From Embiotoca jacksoni (taxonomy: Eukaryota; Chordata; Actinopteri; Embiotocidae), in the NCBI GenBank assembly GCA_022577435.1, contig JAKOON010000096.1:62001-126000 (forward strand): 64,000 nucleotides of DNA, read 5' to 3'. The notes below the pieces were generated by a model, which was not told the DNA's origin, did not search any database, and saw only the letters and a program-made list of their open reading frames with translations. Of this stretch, positions 46,662-58,161 are shown in pieces. Position numbers and translations under genes: made by a program. Positions within the stretch are counted from its first letter, which is position 1. The number at the start of each line of letters is the position of its first letter.

Positions 46662-49600
46662 GTTGTGGGGGGCTGGGTACCAAACTTCAATACTTTTTTT
46701 TCTACCACCAAAAAGTAGTCATTTCAGAACCAAAGTTTCAAAACCTACCTAACTTTTTTTCCACTTACATCACAGAGTAAATCTCATCAGTATCAGTGGG
46801 TCACAGCAGCCCACCAATGTTTCACCCCGGTTTCAACTTCAGCAACAAAATCTTAAATTAGAACGTTTTATTTCAGTCTCTTCAAACTAACTTTTGCCAA
46901 CATGTCTGAGTTGCTTTACTGGAGGATTCTCTGTGCTCAGCTGGCTAGCTAGCATCGTTAGAGTGTAGCATCTTACGATAGCTCGCGTGTGAGGCGTTCA
47001 GGGGACCTTTGTTAAATAAACCTGGGTTACTCTCTCCCTCTCTAAACTGCATGAAAACTAACGATTTATACCGTAATGTGATGTGTTTTTCAAAAGTTAT
47101 TTTATAAAATTGGTATGAAAAAGTATCATTCAGGACCCAGTATTGAAGTCAAGGTAACAGTACCTTTACTAGTACAGAACATTTCTGAATGATACCCAGG
47201 CCTAGTTGTGTGTGCGTCACACACCGCCACTCTTTGTTGACCTTTATGTATGATTGTGTCCTAACTCAGCCTAAATCTTTTTAGCAATAAGTCTCAGCTC
47301 AGGAGTGATTTGGGAAACTTGTCAGAGCAACTTGTCAGAGTAAAGAAACCTTTATCTTAGTTAGGTGTAGTTGATCACATCCTTATAAAAGACATGATTG
47401 GTTGAGAGGTGATTATTAGCACAGAGTGGACAGTGACATTCAGTGGAAATTAAATGAACTACATCCCAATATGAGGCTGTGAAAGCGTTGTTTTTGTTTG
47501 TGATGAAGGTTGCAACAGACTTGAGTCATCACTGAAGAATATTGAAGAATATTGAAGAATATTTATCCCACCTCAATGTACTTCTGCAATTTCCTCCTCT
47601 GCTTAAGAAATTCATAATGTCTCTTAAAAGCCCTCCTCTGTGCTCCCAACATCTTTTCTGAGAAGCTCTCTTCAGGGTCAAAATGTTTTGTGAATACATT
47701 TTATCTTTACAAGGATCTGCTCTTACCTTTAAGTGGAAATTCTTAGAAAACAAATTTTCTTCGATTTGCGTCACAATGAGAAACTTTAGTTCTGAGAATC
47801 TTTATGAACACAGAACCCAGGTATCTTCCTGTTTATTCTCATGGTTAGATTTTCAGACAGCTTGGCATTACCAAAGAGTAGCAGGTAAAATATTCACCGA
47901 TGGATTTGAATCTCGAACAAAGCAACTGATGAACCAGGAGGAATCTTTGCTGCAGCACAATTAAATGTCATCAGCAAAGCGCTGCATCACCCAATCAAAT
48001 ACATACAAACACCTCACTTAGGAGCCCTTCTTGTATAATGAATGCTGTATTCCGACAGTTCATAACCAAAGATCATCGTGATGAAAGACTTCAGCCATGA
48101 TAATTTAAGTCTTAAGTGCTGTGACCTGTGTTGGCATCTCATATGCCTTTAAACTTATAGATGTGTTTTTGACACTGAGGCCTTTACATTCCTCGATGTT
48201 GATCTGGTACAAAGTAGTAAAATAGAATAAGAACATTGAAATAAAATACTCACATTTCACTTAACAGCTACAATAAGTTGCAAGAAGACATGATTCTTTG
48301 TACTGAGGACAAAGATTTAGGGTAATGGTGGGAATAACAGCAAGACCAGCTCACTGCCTGCAGCGAACCTTTAGAAAAAAATGTTTTGATTCCCTTTCAT
48401 TTAATTTGACTGCTGCACCATCGTTTCAGATAAACATATAAATTTGTTCAGATCCTATGTGATACAGGTCTGGCCCGTGGCCCTGAAAAGCTCCCTTCAG
48501 CCCTTCTATGGAAGAGTAGCAGTTTTCACTACTTCCTGGCCGGCTCTGAACAAACGCCAAGCACTGTATGTGTGTGATCTGCGCTTCTTTTTTTTTTCCT
48601 TTACTGCCCGGGTGCTTTAACTGCTCTAGTAAAGGGGCATTACAACCTTCAAGGGGAGCCAGCCACGCACCTTGGAAGGATTAAGAAGCTGTTTTGTTTT
48701 ATGTTCCTCAGAGTAAATAGCAGTGTAATGGCTCTTTGGGTAGCATGTGCATACATACATCCCCACATAAATGCATACACATGGGCGCATGAGTACTCAT
48801 CCAATCAGGAGAACACACAAACACATTTAATTAAAAAAAGGTTCATTTGAAAAATACTTAATGTCTTTTATTTCTAAAAGCTTCCACACTGATCATCAAA
48901 TGTTAATGAGTTTCATCTGGTCAGGTTTCCAAAATTGTTTGCCCACATTGCTGGTCTGAAGTACCAATAACTAAAAGACACCTGTTATTATGGATTTTGA
49001 CACCAAATTACAGTAACAAGTGCTGTTTGTGTCCGGTTGCTACTAATACTCATCTTTGGCTTCTTTCAACAAGCCTCCAAAGCTGCTGTTGCATCCAGGC
49101 ATTTCCAAATCTGAAAATCTTACCCAAAGTTTATGTTCCTGTCACATTGTAATCATTTGATCCTCTTAGTTTTGTTTTCACGCTGCAATTTTGTGAGTGG
49201 ATACAATAACTTTTCATTAATGCCTACATTGTGCCATCATTATCTAAGTGGGCTGCATCTCCCAATACTTGACACTGATTGGTTTAAAGACGGCATCTGA
49301 CGTAGGCGCATTGTCAGCTGCATAGCAGCCTTGGTCGTTTAAATGGAAAAATGTGAATGAATGGATTTCATTGCCACTGTACTATTGTCATTATGAAATG
49401 ATTTCCAGTATTTATTTTCCTCTCAGAAAATAACTTTATGCATTTTTGTTGCATTTCGTTCTCTTTCCATGTGCTTTTACTTCTCTTGCGGTTATTTTTA
49501 TTCTTCTAGTTTAAATATTGGTGGTAACCTTCCCCGAACACAATCCAAATAATTTGGTACCAAATGTGCTCTGATAACATACCCATTACAACTGCAACAG

Positions 49601-50225
49601 AACAACTTTAAAGCAGTGTTAACTGTGTTTTGTTTTTGTTGTCACTTGGCAGCAAGCTGCAAATGCAACACTATCATCACCTTATAAAATTAGCATGACA
49701 AACCTTAGCAGTCAATTGCTTGTTGACACATAGAACGTACACGAAACATTACGAGCATTTAATTGACGTTGTCCTTTCAGCTCTGTTTCGGTCTCCGTCA
49801 ATACCTGCTTCGGTTGCTAAATGCTCACCAGTTATTAACTTTGTCTGTGAGAGTGAGGGAAAACAGTAAAGTTGTCCTATAAACCAAAACAATGAGCTAA
49901 AAGATGCTAAAGTACTCCATAGAGTTGAAAAGAGCTGCAAAGTTGGATAACAATTCCCAGAGTCATTTCATCTGTTGTAAATATAAAAATAAAGTTCTCT
50001 TGATTAAGGGTACTATAATAACTATAACGTGCATTGGTGGCAAACAAGCTTTTGTTTGCATTTTATCGTCTATGGCATTAAACAAGTCTATCCAACTCCA
50101 TGGCTCTCTTTGTCAGCCATCTTCAGTATCTCAGCTGACAAGGGCTGCTAGGTAACGGCAGGAAAAACCTGGTGTGTTTAACCAACAACTGTACAACACT
50201 TCAAACCTACAACCGCTCCACACAC

Positions 50226-50271
<46 letters not shown>

Positions 50272-50490
50272 GCGCATGCATACAACTCCTGCACCATCTG
50301 ACCCTCTCTTCTTTTCCTTTTCTCTATATATCTCTTTGTGGCCCTATAAGAGACCCGATTGACCAACTAATGTGCCTTGCCAACTGAACAACAACCCTGA
50401 TGCAGCTGAAACCAGATTATTCCAGTTCTCTGTGGTCAGTCACTGAGGGAGCAGAGAGAGGGTGGCGGGTGGCTCAGCTTTATCACAGCG

Positions 50491-50568
<78 letters not shown>

Positions 50569-50742
50569 AAGACACAGTTTGAAAGTGGAGACTCGAGTGT
50601 CTCAGGGAGGAGGTGTCCCCAGAGTTTGGGTCTCTTTTCAATGTCAGTGTGAAATTGAGAGCTCACAGCTCTGGGGAAAAATGTTCTCTACTTGTTGACA
50701 GCAGCCACAGTGTAAACAGACGAGAGAAAAGAGAAGTTACAT

Positions 50743-50804
<62 letters not shown>

Positions 50805-53800
50805 AATAGTGGTAATGCATAAGATTTTGGTGAGAGTGGATCAGAAAGAAGAAAGCGCAGAGAAGAGAAGCGATGCCCTGAAAGGTGTAAAGAGAGGTAG
50901 TGACATGATCAAATGAAAGACATTGAAAGCAAACACAGGCAGTCTTACAATGAAGAAAGGAGACAGGAAGAGTTCAACAGCAGGAACAGTGAAAGGAGAG
51001 AGGGAAGGAAACAAATGAGTGAAAGTGAAAAAGAAATTAACAAACTAAAGAAAGAAGAAAAGACAAAGGAAGCAGCTGAGAACATGGAGGAAAACAAGAG
51101 AGGGTAGAAATGGAGATGCAGCCAGATGAAACTGGAGAACTGGGAGGGATAAGGCGACCTGAGTGTGAGTATTATGGGTGGATAGTGACAGCAGGGTGGT
51201 TCTACAACAGGGTTGCTTGTGTAACCATTGCCCTCCTCACCATTGTGCCGTGGGGTAGAATTGATTGGATCAGATACGAAGAGCGGTCTGATCACATCAA
51301 CAGATGGTTCTACATACAGTAGACCAGGAGCAGAACTAATGCATGCCATGACACCAGACTGGGGCATCCACTGTGCAATCAACAGTCTCTGAACTCCCAT
51401 GTCAACTCCAGATGTAGAGAAACCAGTCCTGTGATTACACAGAGCAAAGCCATATCAAGGGATAAGACAAACTCTGTCTGCATGTAAATTCTAATGGGCT
51501 TTATAGGAGGTTCAATAATGAACATTTTACATTTGGAAAAATTTTGTTTTTTCCCCCCAGTAAATTTTTAAAGACTTTGAGAAAAAGTAAAAAAAACAAC
51601 ACTAAAAGTGTTCTGGAGACTTCTAGTGGAAGAAAACCTTAGTGAGGAACTTTATATTTGTTTTTCTGCTGGTATGTTTCATCCATCTTGATGTCAAAAT
51701 AGCCTCCCACACTCTGAAGACCAAGATACAGCAAAGGCTTACCCTGACCGTTGGAGTAGTAGATCCACCTCTCTCTGGTTTGCGTCGGAGGCGCAGATGG
51801 TTTCTTCTGAAGCGCTTTCTCCATGATGCTGCTGGGGTCCTGCACAGGGCCCTTCTTCAGCACCCGGGAGCTCCGCTTTACGCTACACACCACGATCACC
51901 ACCAGCACCAGCAAGAGCAGCAGCACGATCATCCAGGGCAGATGCTCGTTGATGTCAAAGTGATTATGGGTGCTCGGCCTTGGGGACCCCCTGCGAGTGG
52001 GCCTGTAGTAGCTGGAGACCCCACCTCCGCTCCCCTGCCCGGCCACCTTGCTGATACCTGTTCCAACCCCGACTACCTCCGCACCCTCGAGACCCTCCAT
52101 TGGCCGTTTGTTGGTACCTGGCAAAGGGGCAGAATCGGGTTGCCCCCGCTGTTGCTCGCGATCAATCGGTTGGTTGCGAGCTGGGGGCGATGGAGTCCAA
52201 GGGGGATCACGACTTGGCGGGGTAGGAGTGCCTGGGTGGCTGAGGAGAAGTCCCTCGCCTCTGTGGGCCTCCCCACCCAGGGTTTCCCTCAGTTGAATGG
52301 CCGCAGACAAGCCGTAGGTACCTGTGATGAGCAAATCGATGGAGACAAGGACAGAACGAGGAAGAAGAGGAGAGATGAGAGAGAACAAAGAGAGCAAAGA
52401 GACCAGACAGTACAGAAGAGATAAGAGACAGAAGAGAGACGGAAGAGAGACAGAAGAGAGAAGAAGTTAAATTCAGTCATTTGGGAGATTTGCTTAAACC
52501 AGACAATGAAAACAGAAGGCAACGTGGGAGAGAATCCTAACCCTTTAATCCATGCAAGCAATCTGGCATAAAAACAGAAGGAGTAACCTCCCCTCCTGCT
52601 CTCCCTCATCTGATTCCTATGCTGACTTCTTCCATTCTTGGGTGGCCAGTGTACTTCAAACTGGAGTCAGTCCAGTGCTGTACTTTTAAAGCGGATAACA
52701 CTACACACATTTGTGTCGATAACAATCTTTACGCAAAAACATTACATTAGTAATAATTAGAATTGCTTGTTTGGTTGCTGAAGAAACATAACAAAGACAT
52801 GTAGTGACCCTTCATTTCTTATCTGCAGTCAATTAGCAAAGCAACATACAGTTTAACAGTAAATTTGACCTTTCAACTTCCACACGTGTCACAAGGTTGC
52901 AAATGCATGAAGTAAGACAAGAAATATTTTCTATAACGAGACAGGAAGAGCATGTCAAATGAGGTCAGGTTAGGTAATCCTACTAGTTTTGACGATATAG
53001 TAAAAAAAGATTCTGCTAACCGAACCCTTTGGGTTGCTTGTCCTGCGACTGAAGACAGAAAAGAAGAAGGGTTCAGACTGCAAGCGGCTAGCATGCACTG
53101 ACTGTAGTGACTGAGAAGGATCATAAATTGGTTTGACCGAGGAGGAGCAAGTGAAAAAACTAAGTACCCTGGAGCCTGGCAGATGGACAAGTCAAGAAGC
53201 ATACAAGAAGCTCAGTCAGTTAAAAGCTGATGTTTCTGTCATCAATTTTAGTGCCCACGTTTGTAGTTGAATATCAGACTAAAAAGATTAAAAAAAGTTG
53301 ATATTTTACAGGCAGGTGTAAAGACCTGAGCAACTATGAAAAGGTCCGATTCCTTATGGCCAGACAACTAGACGGGCTGTGGGGTGCTTTCAGTCAAGAA
53401 GCGGTGAATACCTATCACTGTGGTAAGAGGAGGCAATAACCATGAAGGGTGTTAGGAGGCGTGCTGGAATTTGCAGTCAGATCGGCGGCTCCAACCTGCA
53501 ACTTAAAGAATTTAAAAGATCTGCTGCTAATGTCTTGGTGCCAGATACCCCAGGGCACCTTTAGAGTATATGTGTTGGTGTGTTGGGGCTGTTTAACTTT
53601 AAAACAGAGATGGTCATCAAACCAGCTTGTGTTGGTTGGGCTCTATTCTACCATAAATCCATATTGGAGTCTTCTCAGCGGTTACAGGTGTGCTGCCGAG
53701 GGCAACGATGTCCATGCACCGCAAAGCAAACCGAAAACTAATAGAGGACACTGCGAAAATGAATCTAGCTAACTTGGGTGACTACGTTGTGTTTGCATTA

Positions 53801-55734
53801 ACAGCTGTTAAAACTTGGTGCGTTCCCTTAACTGCGAACATATTATCCACTCCCTTTCTTCCTCCTGCTGTATTCAGGCCCAGCTGTGCTCCACCTTGTA
53901 ATCACACAGCAGATGACCTCTGACTTTCTCACCCTACACTCTGCTCATTCATGAAGCTTAAAGCGAGGGTAAACCTAATCAGGCAACGATTGGAGGAATA
54001 GTTTGAAAATATTACATAAGTAGAGGAGTGGTCAATCGGTCTAATGATTCCAACCGAGCAAATCTCTGTTGAGATGGAAGAGAACAATTAGGATTATGTG
54101 TACTATTTGGCATAAACAACACAGATGGTGTTTTGGAAAAAACGATGGTCAGTCAATATTAGTTCTTCATTTACCTCCATTGATTGTCAATGATGTGGCG
54201 GCTAACACCTCCCTGCAGCTCGTGCTGTCCCCGTGTATGGGATTGGTGTTGTATAATCATAAAATGGGTGGCTGAATGTTTTAAGGATTGTCAACTGGAT
54301 GTGTGTTAATCCATTCCATCCTCTTATCATCAGACAGGTACACAGGTGCAGGTCTAATCCCCAAATTAAGGCTGACACCAAGAGCTCTTTAACACATGGA
54401 GTTAACCATCGGGAGAGAAATACAGAGGGTTTTTTTCAGGTATTGTAATGGAGCCTCTGGCAACCATAATAGAAGTGTAACTTTTCAGCAACAATTAAGA
54501 GGTTTTTTTTTCTAAACACAATAAAAGGATTCACACTAATGAAATTGTCTTGTTAAATGTCTTTATCTTAATATCTAACACAACAAGTTTAAAATGAGAC
54601 ACCAAGATTTGACTCAAATGTGGAAAATGTAATGTTTCCTAAAACTTGCTACTTCTTGCAGTAACATTTTAAAGTTTCATGTAAAACTGTTTGCAAAAGT
54701 TGTTAAAAGTTGAGTGAAAGTCTTTTATTTTAATTAGCCATTAGCAAGGCTCTAGAAATGTCCATCGTTTGGTCCTCCAGGCTGAACTAATGGGTTTGGC
54801 TGGCCATCGAGATTGATACCGAGCCTTGGGGCCCCCAGAAGATGATCAAGGCCTTCATTTTAGTCCGAATTTAACCTCGGCCAATACTTTGGTTCAAGAG
54901 CAAATACCTACAGGCTACTGACATTCTGACCATCTGGCTTTCTCTTCAGTAACAATTGGGATGTAGTTTAAATGCTAAGGGACGAGCCAAACACTGATTA
55001 CCAAGAGGGCGTTTTGCATGTTTTGTGGCCGCTGTAGATTCTACTCAACGCTCGGAGAAGTGGGTTGTGAAGCACTGCTCTTTAAAGTTAGCATTGCAGA
55101 CCTGCTACCGTGGCTTTTATACATATAGATAGATAGATAGTTACTTTATTAATCCCCAAAGGGAATTTTTTTTTTCACTACAGCAGCATTTATAGATACA
55201 GGAAAGCAATGCCTGTTGTTTTGTTTTTTTAATCACACATTGCTAACAAGCGTGATATGCATCGAACTGTTGATTTTAATGTGTGAAAGCACAGACGATA
55301 ACATCAAACTCATCAACTTAAATGCAATGACCTTTAACAACCTTTGTCAAACAGTAGTAGTAAATGCTGACAAGCCCATCAACATTTTAACTAGTCCCAC
55401 GACAGCAAGTCATGTTAACATGTTCAAACTGTTTTTCATGTTTTTTTAAAGGCCAAAACAGGAAAATTGTTTGGAGCAATTGACTTGGTGCTGTAATAAA
55501 TGTGTATTTACTGGCATGGTGCTGCTGTCCAATGTTTTCCAGGTAGTGGTGTCTCTTTTTGCTTGATTTACTTTGTTTGGATGTAAACATTCAAAGCAAA
55601 GTCTCCGCTGAACATTTAGGAGATTTGTGATGTCACTTTAAAGCCTCTCTCCATGTTGAATTATATAAAGCCATATGGAGTGAGAGCATGTTGGTCTTTT
55701 ATTACCGCTGTTGCCATCGTGTTAGGACACTTTT

Positions 55735-55807
<73 letters not shown>

Positions 55808-58161
55808 CAGCTCATTCTCCACTCCTTTTCTTTCTAGAGTTAGGTGGTCCACACTCGTTTGGACAGACAGTAAAAGACAGGTTAATGTAACAACAGTGAG
55901 TATATAACACCCCCACCTCCCACTTTTCCTCTTACAGCACAGACGGGGGTCATATTAAGTGGCTGAGAAGCCATCGATCCCATGCCGGCACAAACAGCAG
56001 TGACAGTATTATAGGTGTGGGGGTTTTCAACGGGTGGGTGGTGGGGGGTTACTGGCTATGGATAGTTGATTCTGAGAAATGACCGGCAGACTGAGTCAAG
56101 TCTGAGGTTAAAAACAGTTAAAGAGATGACGAGGAAGGCAGGTGGACACAAACAAGAGAAACAAAAGTTTTTTTGTTTTGTTTTTTTCAATCTCTGCTTA
56201 AAAAGGGGAAAAGGATAATGAAGGAAGAGGACGGAAATACACATAACTCCTCCTGTCTACACATAGTAGCATTCCTGAGATAGGGAGCAGCTGCCAGTTT
56301 GTTTCCATGCCCACAGGTGTCCGTCTCCTTGGGAATTCCCACAGGAAAAATGTGTTATGTAAAGATGCTGCCACGACTTGCACAAGAATACATAAAGAGG
56401 TGTAGGGGCATTTACAGTATGTAACAAGTGTCCACTCTTTACACAAAAATCCGGAAGAAATGTTGCATTAAGTAATGTCAGAAAACCGATAGGTCTCCTT
56501 TCGAAGTAACAGATATATAGGTGGTGTGATCAAAAAGCTCCAAGACTGAAGGGAATGCAGCAGAGTAATGCGCATGGAGCAGGGGGAAACCATAATTTCC
56601 CTGAGTAAGTATTCTAATTTATGTCATTTGATCAAAAGTAGCACCTGTGTTATACACGGTTTTATGGCAACTATAGTGTGAGTGCATTTGCGATTTTACC
56701 TTCCTAACCACAGGAAGTGGGAAGGGGGAAGTCAAGATGTATGTGTTGCTCTGTTTATTTATGTACAGTATGTATTGATGTTTCCTATATTTATCAGGAA
56801 TGTAAATATTTGTAAAATATTGTTGATATCTTTGAGTTGGTGGATTAATGTAAATATGTATTGTACATATTAATTGTTGATATATATTTATCTATTGATG
56901 GTATGTCCCGGCTGATTAGGGTAATCAGGTGCATATGAGGAGTTCGGTTTGTTTGTGTAGGGGGACTAGTAGGTGACGGCGAACCTGTGTTGTGGTGTTT
57001 TTTTTTTAATGTATAATGAAGCTTCACCCGAAACTCCTTCTGGACTCCGGATCTGCTCATTTGCCTCCACGGCCCCTTGGGCATGTTAACAGTGATAAAA
57101 GTTACACCATTGGTCGGCCACATGCCACATGACTGACAGATGAAGTCACTGTTAGGCTGAATGACGCGACTTCCTGTGTCTGTTTCAAATTAAAAGCTAT
57201 CTAGCATTTCATATGCTGTCTAGTCATATGCTCATCCTTTGACTCCTGTTTATTCATTATTTTTAAAGGACAATAACTGGCAGAAGAGGGCATAAATTCA
57301 CGAACCATACTTTTTCAGATTAATGACGCAACTATTTAACATCGAGTCATCTTGAAAGCTATATGAAAACCATACTCAATAAATTCTAATTGTGATATAC
57401 CATAAACATAAACTACATTAGAAATACCCAAAAAGAACCAGGATCCCCTGCCCCCTCTCACCTTTATGTGCGCGTCCAGTCAGCGATAACGGAGAGCTTG
57501 AAGAAATCATGGGTCCCTGTATAAGCACAGCTGGTGCAGGGCCCAGTGCAGTGGTTGCAGGGACAGATTGTATGGCTGTAGGAGGGGGTCCACAGACATT
57601 ATCCATCTCTCTCGTCCCCGGTGTGAGCAGCACCAGGCCCTGAGCTTGGCAGTCCGTGTGGTTTCGGCACTTCAGCGCTCTCGACTGCACATCTGAAAAA
57701 GTCCCCTTGGTGCACGGCTTACAGAGCACGTCCTCCGTCTCGCTGCCCCGTTTTTTCACCCTGGTCCCCGGAGGGCACAGCGAGTAGGGCTTGCACCCCG
57801 TATCGCCGGCCCCTGACAGGAAGCTGTCGGGCGGGCACGTGCAGACGCGGTCCCGGGTGGCCGAGCAGGGCGCTTTCTCGAGAAAGCCCGCAGCACACGG
57901 AGCTCGGCAGCGGTGGCATTGCTGCACCCCGTTCTCGCCACGTGTGAAGGAGCCTTGCGGACAGGGGCTGCACTCCCTCACGGCTGTCGGAGAGCAGTGG
58001 ACGGAGACGTAAGTGCCCGCCGGGCACTTGTCGCAGTCCAGCTGGATGCCCGAGTCTGGGTCGGTGTGCTGATAGTGGCGGGGGGAGAGGACGAGCTGGT
58101 CGTCCGGGCTGGTCGTGGTCAGAATCCGAGCTGAGATGTCAGCTACCACTGTACATAAGAG
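26200..58161 (-). CDS. tnfrsf21: TNF receptor superfamily member 21 (death receptor 6), exons 2 to 6
   Basis: Five exons join in consistent phase: 57462-58161 (0 to 1), 51743-52321 (1 to 1), 40039-40304 (1 to 0), 28944-29247 (0 to 1) and 26200-26429 with stop TAG. Together they give 692 residues, slightly more than the mammalian protein. In order they encode four TNFR cysteine-rich domains, a proline/serine-rich stalk, one membrane segment, the death domain, a low-complexity tail and the conserved C-terminus ending SHLPDLL. DR6 is a type I membrane death receptor known to signal through JNK, NF-kappaB and caspases in neurons and immune cells. A signal-peptide exon 1, if separate, lies beyond the right edge. 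Confidence 0.95.
26631..26696 (+). repeat. (ATCTT)n pentanucleotide repeat
   Basis: About 13 perfect units. It creates long open frames on the plus strand that are not genes. Confidence 0.95.
28097..28116 (+). repeat. (AT)n microsatellite
   Basis: Ten AT units inside the tnfrsf21 intron. Confidence 0.9.
28709..28839 (+). repeat. Fish interspersed repeat, copy 2
   Basis: Contains GTGCCTTGCCCAAAGACAC and ends ACTGAGCCACAGCTGCCCC, in the same order and orientation as the copy at 15491-15764 but more diverged and shorter at its left end. Confidence 0.55.
28944..29247 (-). CDS. tnfrsf21: tnfrsf21 exon after the death domain, with Gly/Ser tract
   Basis: Acceptor CGTCTACAG, start FDINQLMTSVNVS, donor GTGAGA. 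The end (KGFFPDESEPLLRCDSTSS, then SALSRNGSFITK) is strongly conserved in DR6. The middle contains a tract of mostly glycine and serine encoded by a CCG/GCC-type trinucleotide repeat (about 29100-29160). Mammalian DR6 has Pro/Ser-rich sequence at this position, so the Gly tract looks like a lineage-specific expansion. Confidence 0.93.
31052..31349 (+). mobile_element. SINE-like interspersed repeat
   Basis: It contains TGTGGAGTTTGCATGTTC, GGGTTCTCTCCGAGTATTC, CTGGGATAGGCTCCAGC and a GATGGATGGA tail, the hallmarks of a very common fish repeat. A shorter inverted copy is at 59607-59735. Confidence 0.6.
31690..31915 (+). repeat. Dispersed repeat family, copy A
   Basis: Shares GAAAACTAATAAGAAG, GCCAACCTCT, AAGGCACTTCCACATCG and CTCATTTTTCAGACC with the inverted copy at 45385-45700 and, in part, with the copy at 41690-42015. 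Confidence 0.6.
32710..32802 (+). repeat. (TG)n microsatellite
   Basis: About 46 units. With the CA arrays at 32884-33008 and 33093-33144 it forms a long potential hairpin. Confidence 0.95.
32884..33008 (+). repeat. Compound (CA)n/(CAGA)n microsatellite
   Basis: CA units interrupted by CAGA blocks, ending with five consecutive CAGA units. Confidence 0.95.
33093..33144 (+). repeat. (AC)n microsatellite
   Basis: About 26 AC units. Confidence 0.95.
33838..33910 (+). repeat. Poly-C, (AC)n and (TG)n tract
   Basis: Thirteen C, then AC units, then TG units, so the AC and TG parts are self-complementary. It abuts the 3' end of the piggyBac remnant and may mark where that end was lost. Confidence 0.95.
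33915..35030 (-). pseudogene. Decayed piggyBac (PGBD-like) transposase
   Basis: On the minus strand the order is: an acidic N-terminus (ESLDRIFEQDEGEIEPE, near 34985); a GRARVENIIRMTPGPT segment ending in TGA where Arg would be expected; a break near 34650; HVFGNTWTALDQVDLQAYMG; VTVDERLVPFRGRCPFKQYM with KYGIKIWAACDARSSY, the catalytic-core region of the DDE_Tnp_1_7 type; a two-base loss near 34050; then a cysteine-rich end, GLKCYKCDAYVCKAH, joined after an internal deletion. At least three stops or frame breaks show it is dead. The element inserted in the fourth coding intron of tnfrsf21. Confidence 0.8.
35252..35279 (+). repeat. GT and poly-G tract
   Basis: A run of 17 G followed by A and six G, after GT units; a candidate G-quadruplex. 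Confidence 0.9.
35534..35581 (-). mobile_element. piggyBac terminal sequence with TTAA
   Basis: On the minus strand the segment reads TTAACCCTCCTGTCGTGTTC and continues GGGTCAAATCTGACC. TTAA (35578-35581) is the piggyBac target site and CCCTCCTGTCG is a typical fish piggyBac terminus. It lies 0.55 kb upstream of the transposase remnant, so it is probably the 5' end of the same element. A matching left end was not found. Confidence 0.6.
40039..40304 (-). CDS. tnfrsf21: tnfrsf21 death-domain exon
   Basis: Acceptor ATGTTTTTCAG, start GVDILKLVAAQVGTQW, donor GTGGGT after MEDNPQ. Its 88 residues form essentially the complete death domain, with IYQSLANATEREVAAF, the HERAYAALQHWTIRD helix region and LINALHRQRRIDVVEKI. 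It is highly similar to mammalian DR6, which supports a working adaptor-binding domain. Confidence 0.95.
41690..42015 (+). repeat. Dispersed repeat family, copy B
   Basis: Contains GCACCACAGGCCTGTCACTC, GACACGCCC, TTTTGGAGCCAACCTCTAG and TCCATACAGTCTATGG. The first parts occur inverted at 45660-45690 and the middle at 45460, so copies B and C2 are full-length relatives. Confidence 0.6.
45095..45700 (-). repeat. Dispersed repeat family, copies C1 and C2 in tandem
   Basis: C2 (about 45385-45700) reads on the minus strand CTGCACCACAGGCCTGTC, CAGAAAACTAATAAGAAGG, TTTTGGAGCCAACCTCTCG, ending at CCGGAAGCTACG. C1 (about 45095-45270) is a shorter copy with CTCCAAAAAGAG and CCACCAGGGGCTGGC. Both are in the same orientation. 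Confidence 0.55.
46630..46662 (+). repeat. (GT)n and poly-G tract
   Basis: Eight GT units followed by 18 G; a candidate G-quadruplex. Confidence 0.9.
50219..50800 (+). repeat. CA/GT microsatellite cluster
   Basis: Three arrays: CA at 50219-50276, CA at 50497-50566 (about 35 units) and GT at 50748-50800. The second and third are mutually complementary across 180 bp. Confidence 0.95.
51743..52321 (-). CDS. tnfrsf21: tnfrsf21 stalk and transmembrane exon
   Basis: Acceptor CTCATCACAG, donor GTAAGC, phase 1-1, 193 codons. The first two thirds are a proline/serine/threonine-rich extracellular stalk that is poorly conserved, as is usual for DR6. FDINEHLPWM leads into the membrane segment IVLLLLLVLVVIVVC, then a basic stop-transfer stretch (KRSSRVLKKG) and the juxtamembrane WIYYSNGQ. 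Confidence 0.95.
55124..55198 (-). repeat. Retroelement tail with (TAGA)n
   Basis: GATAGATAGATAG followed by TTACTTTATTAATCCCCAAA and CACTACAGCAGC. It is the inverse of the core at 12430-12600. Confidence 0.55.
55739..55805 (+). repeat. (CA)n microsatellite
   Basis: About 33 CA units. Confidence 0.95.
57462..58161 (-). CDS. tnfrsf21: tnfrsf21 exon with the four TNFR cysteine-rich domains
   Basis: A single 700-bp exon from acceptor CTTCTCCTCTCAG to donor GTGAGA, phase 0 to 1. After LLCTVVADISAR it carries the repeats starting CDKCPAGTYVS, CSPCPQGSFTRGENG, CTCPPDSFLSG and CKPCTKGTFSDVQS, ending DNVCG, with the cysteine spacing of DR6. A Ser/Pro/Thr linker follows. The acceptor and its pyrimidine tract argue for an upstream exon. 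However, the same frame stays open upstream to ATG at 58213-58215 and begins MIFFRYIFLDCCLLF, itself a plausible signal peptide, so a start inside the unspliced sequence cannot be excluded. Confidence 0.95.

Larger units (their letters stand above)
40305..51742 (-). other. tnfrsf21 intron, 11.4 kb
   Basis: Holds repeat-family copies B (41690-42015) and C (45095-45700), a GT plus poly-G tract (46630-46662) and a CA/GT cluster (50219-50800). A purine-rich stretch follows at 50830-51110. No gene recognised. Confidence 0.6.
52322..57461 (-). other. tnfrsf21 intron, 5.1 kb
   Basis: Holds the retroelement tail at 55124-55198 and the CA array at 55739-55805. Short open frames here show no family similarity. 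Confidence 0.6.

Noticed and set aside
47529..47774. 81-codon minus-strand open frame
   Set aside because: Composition resembles a decayed repeat, no recognised domain, and tandem GAAGAATATT units at one end; not enough to name.
50945..51400. 151-codon minus-strand open frame rich in Ser/Leu/Phe
   Set aside because: Antisense of a purine-rich tract; no family or splice support.
51642..52424. 260-codon open frame on the plus strand
   Set aside because: It is exactly antisense to the tnfrsf21 stalk/transmembrane exon and owes its openness to that exon's GC-rich codons.
56845..57123. Open frame and palindromic-looking sequence near 56.9 kb suggesting another LTR
   Set aside because: No matching ends or target duplication could be found.
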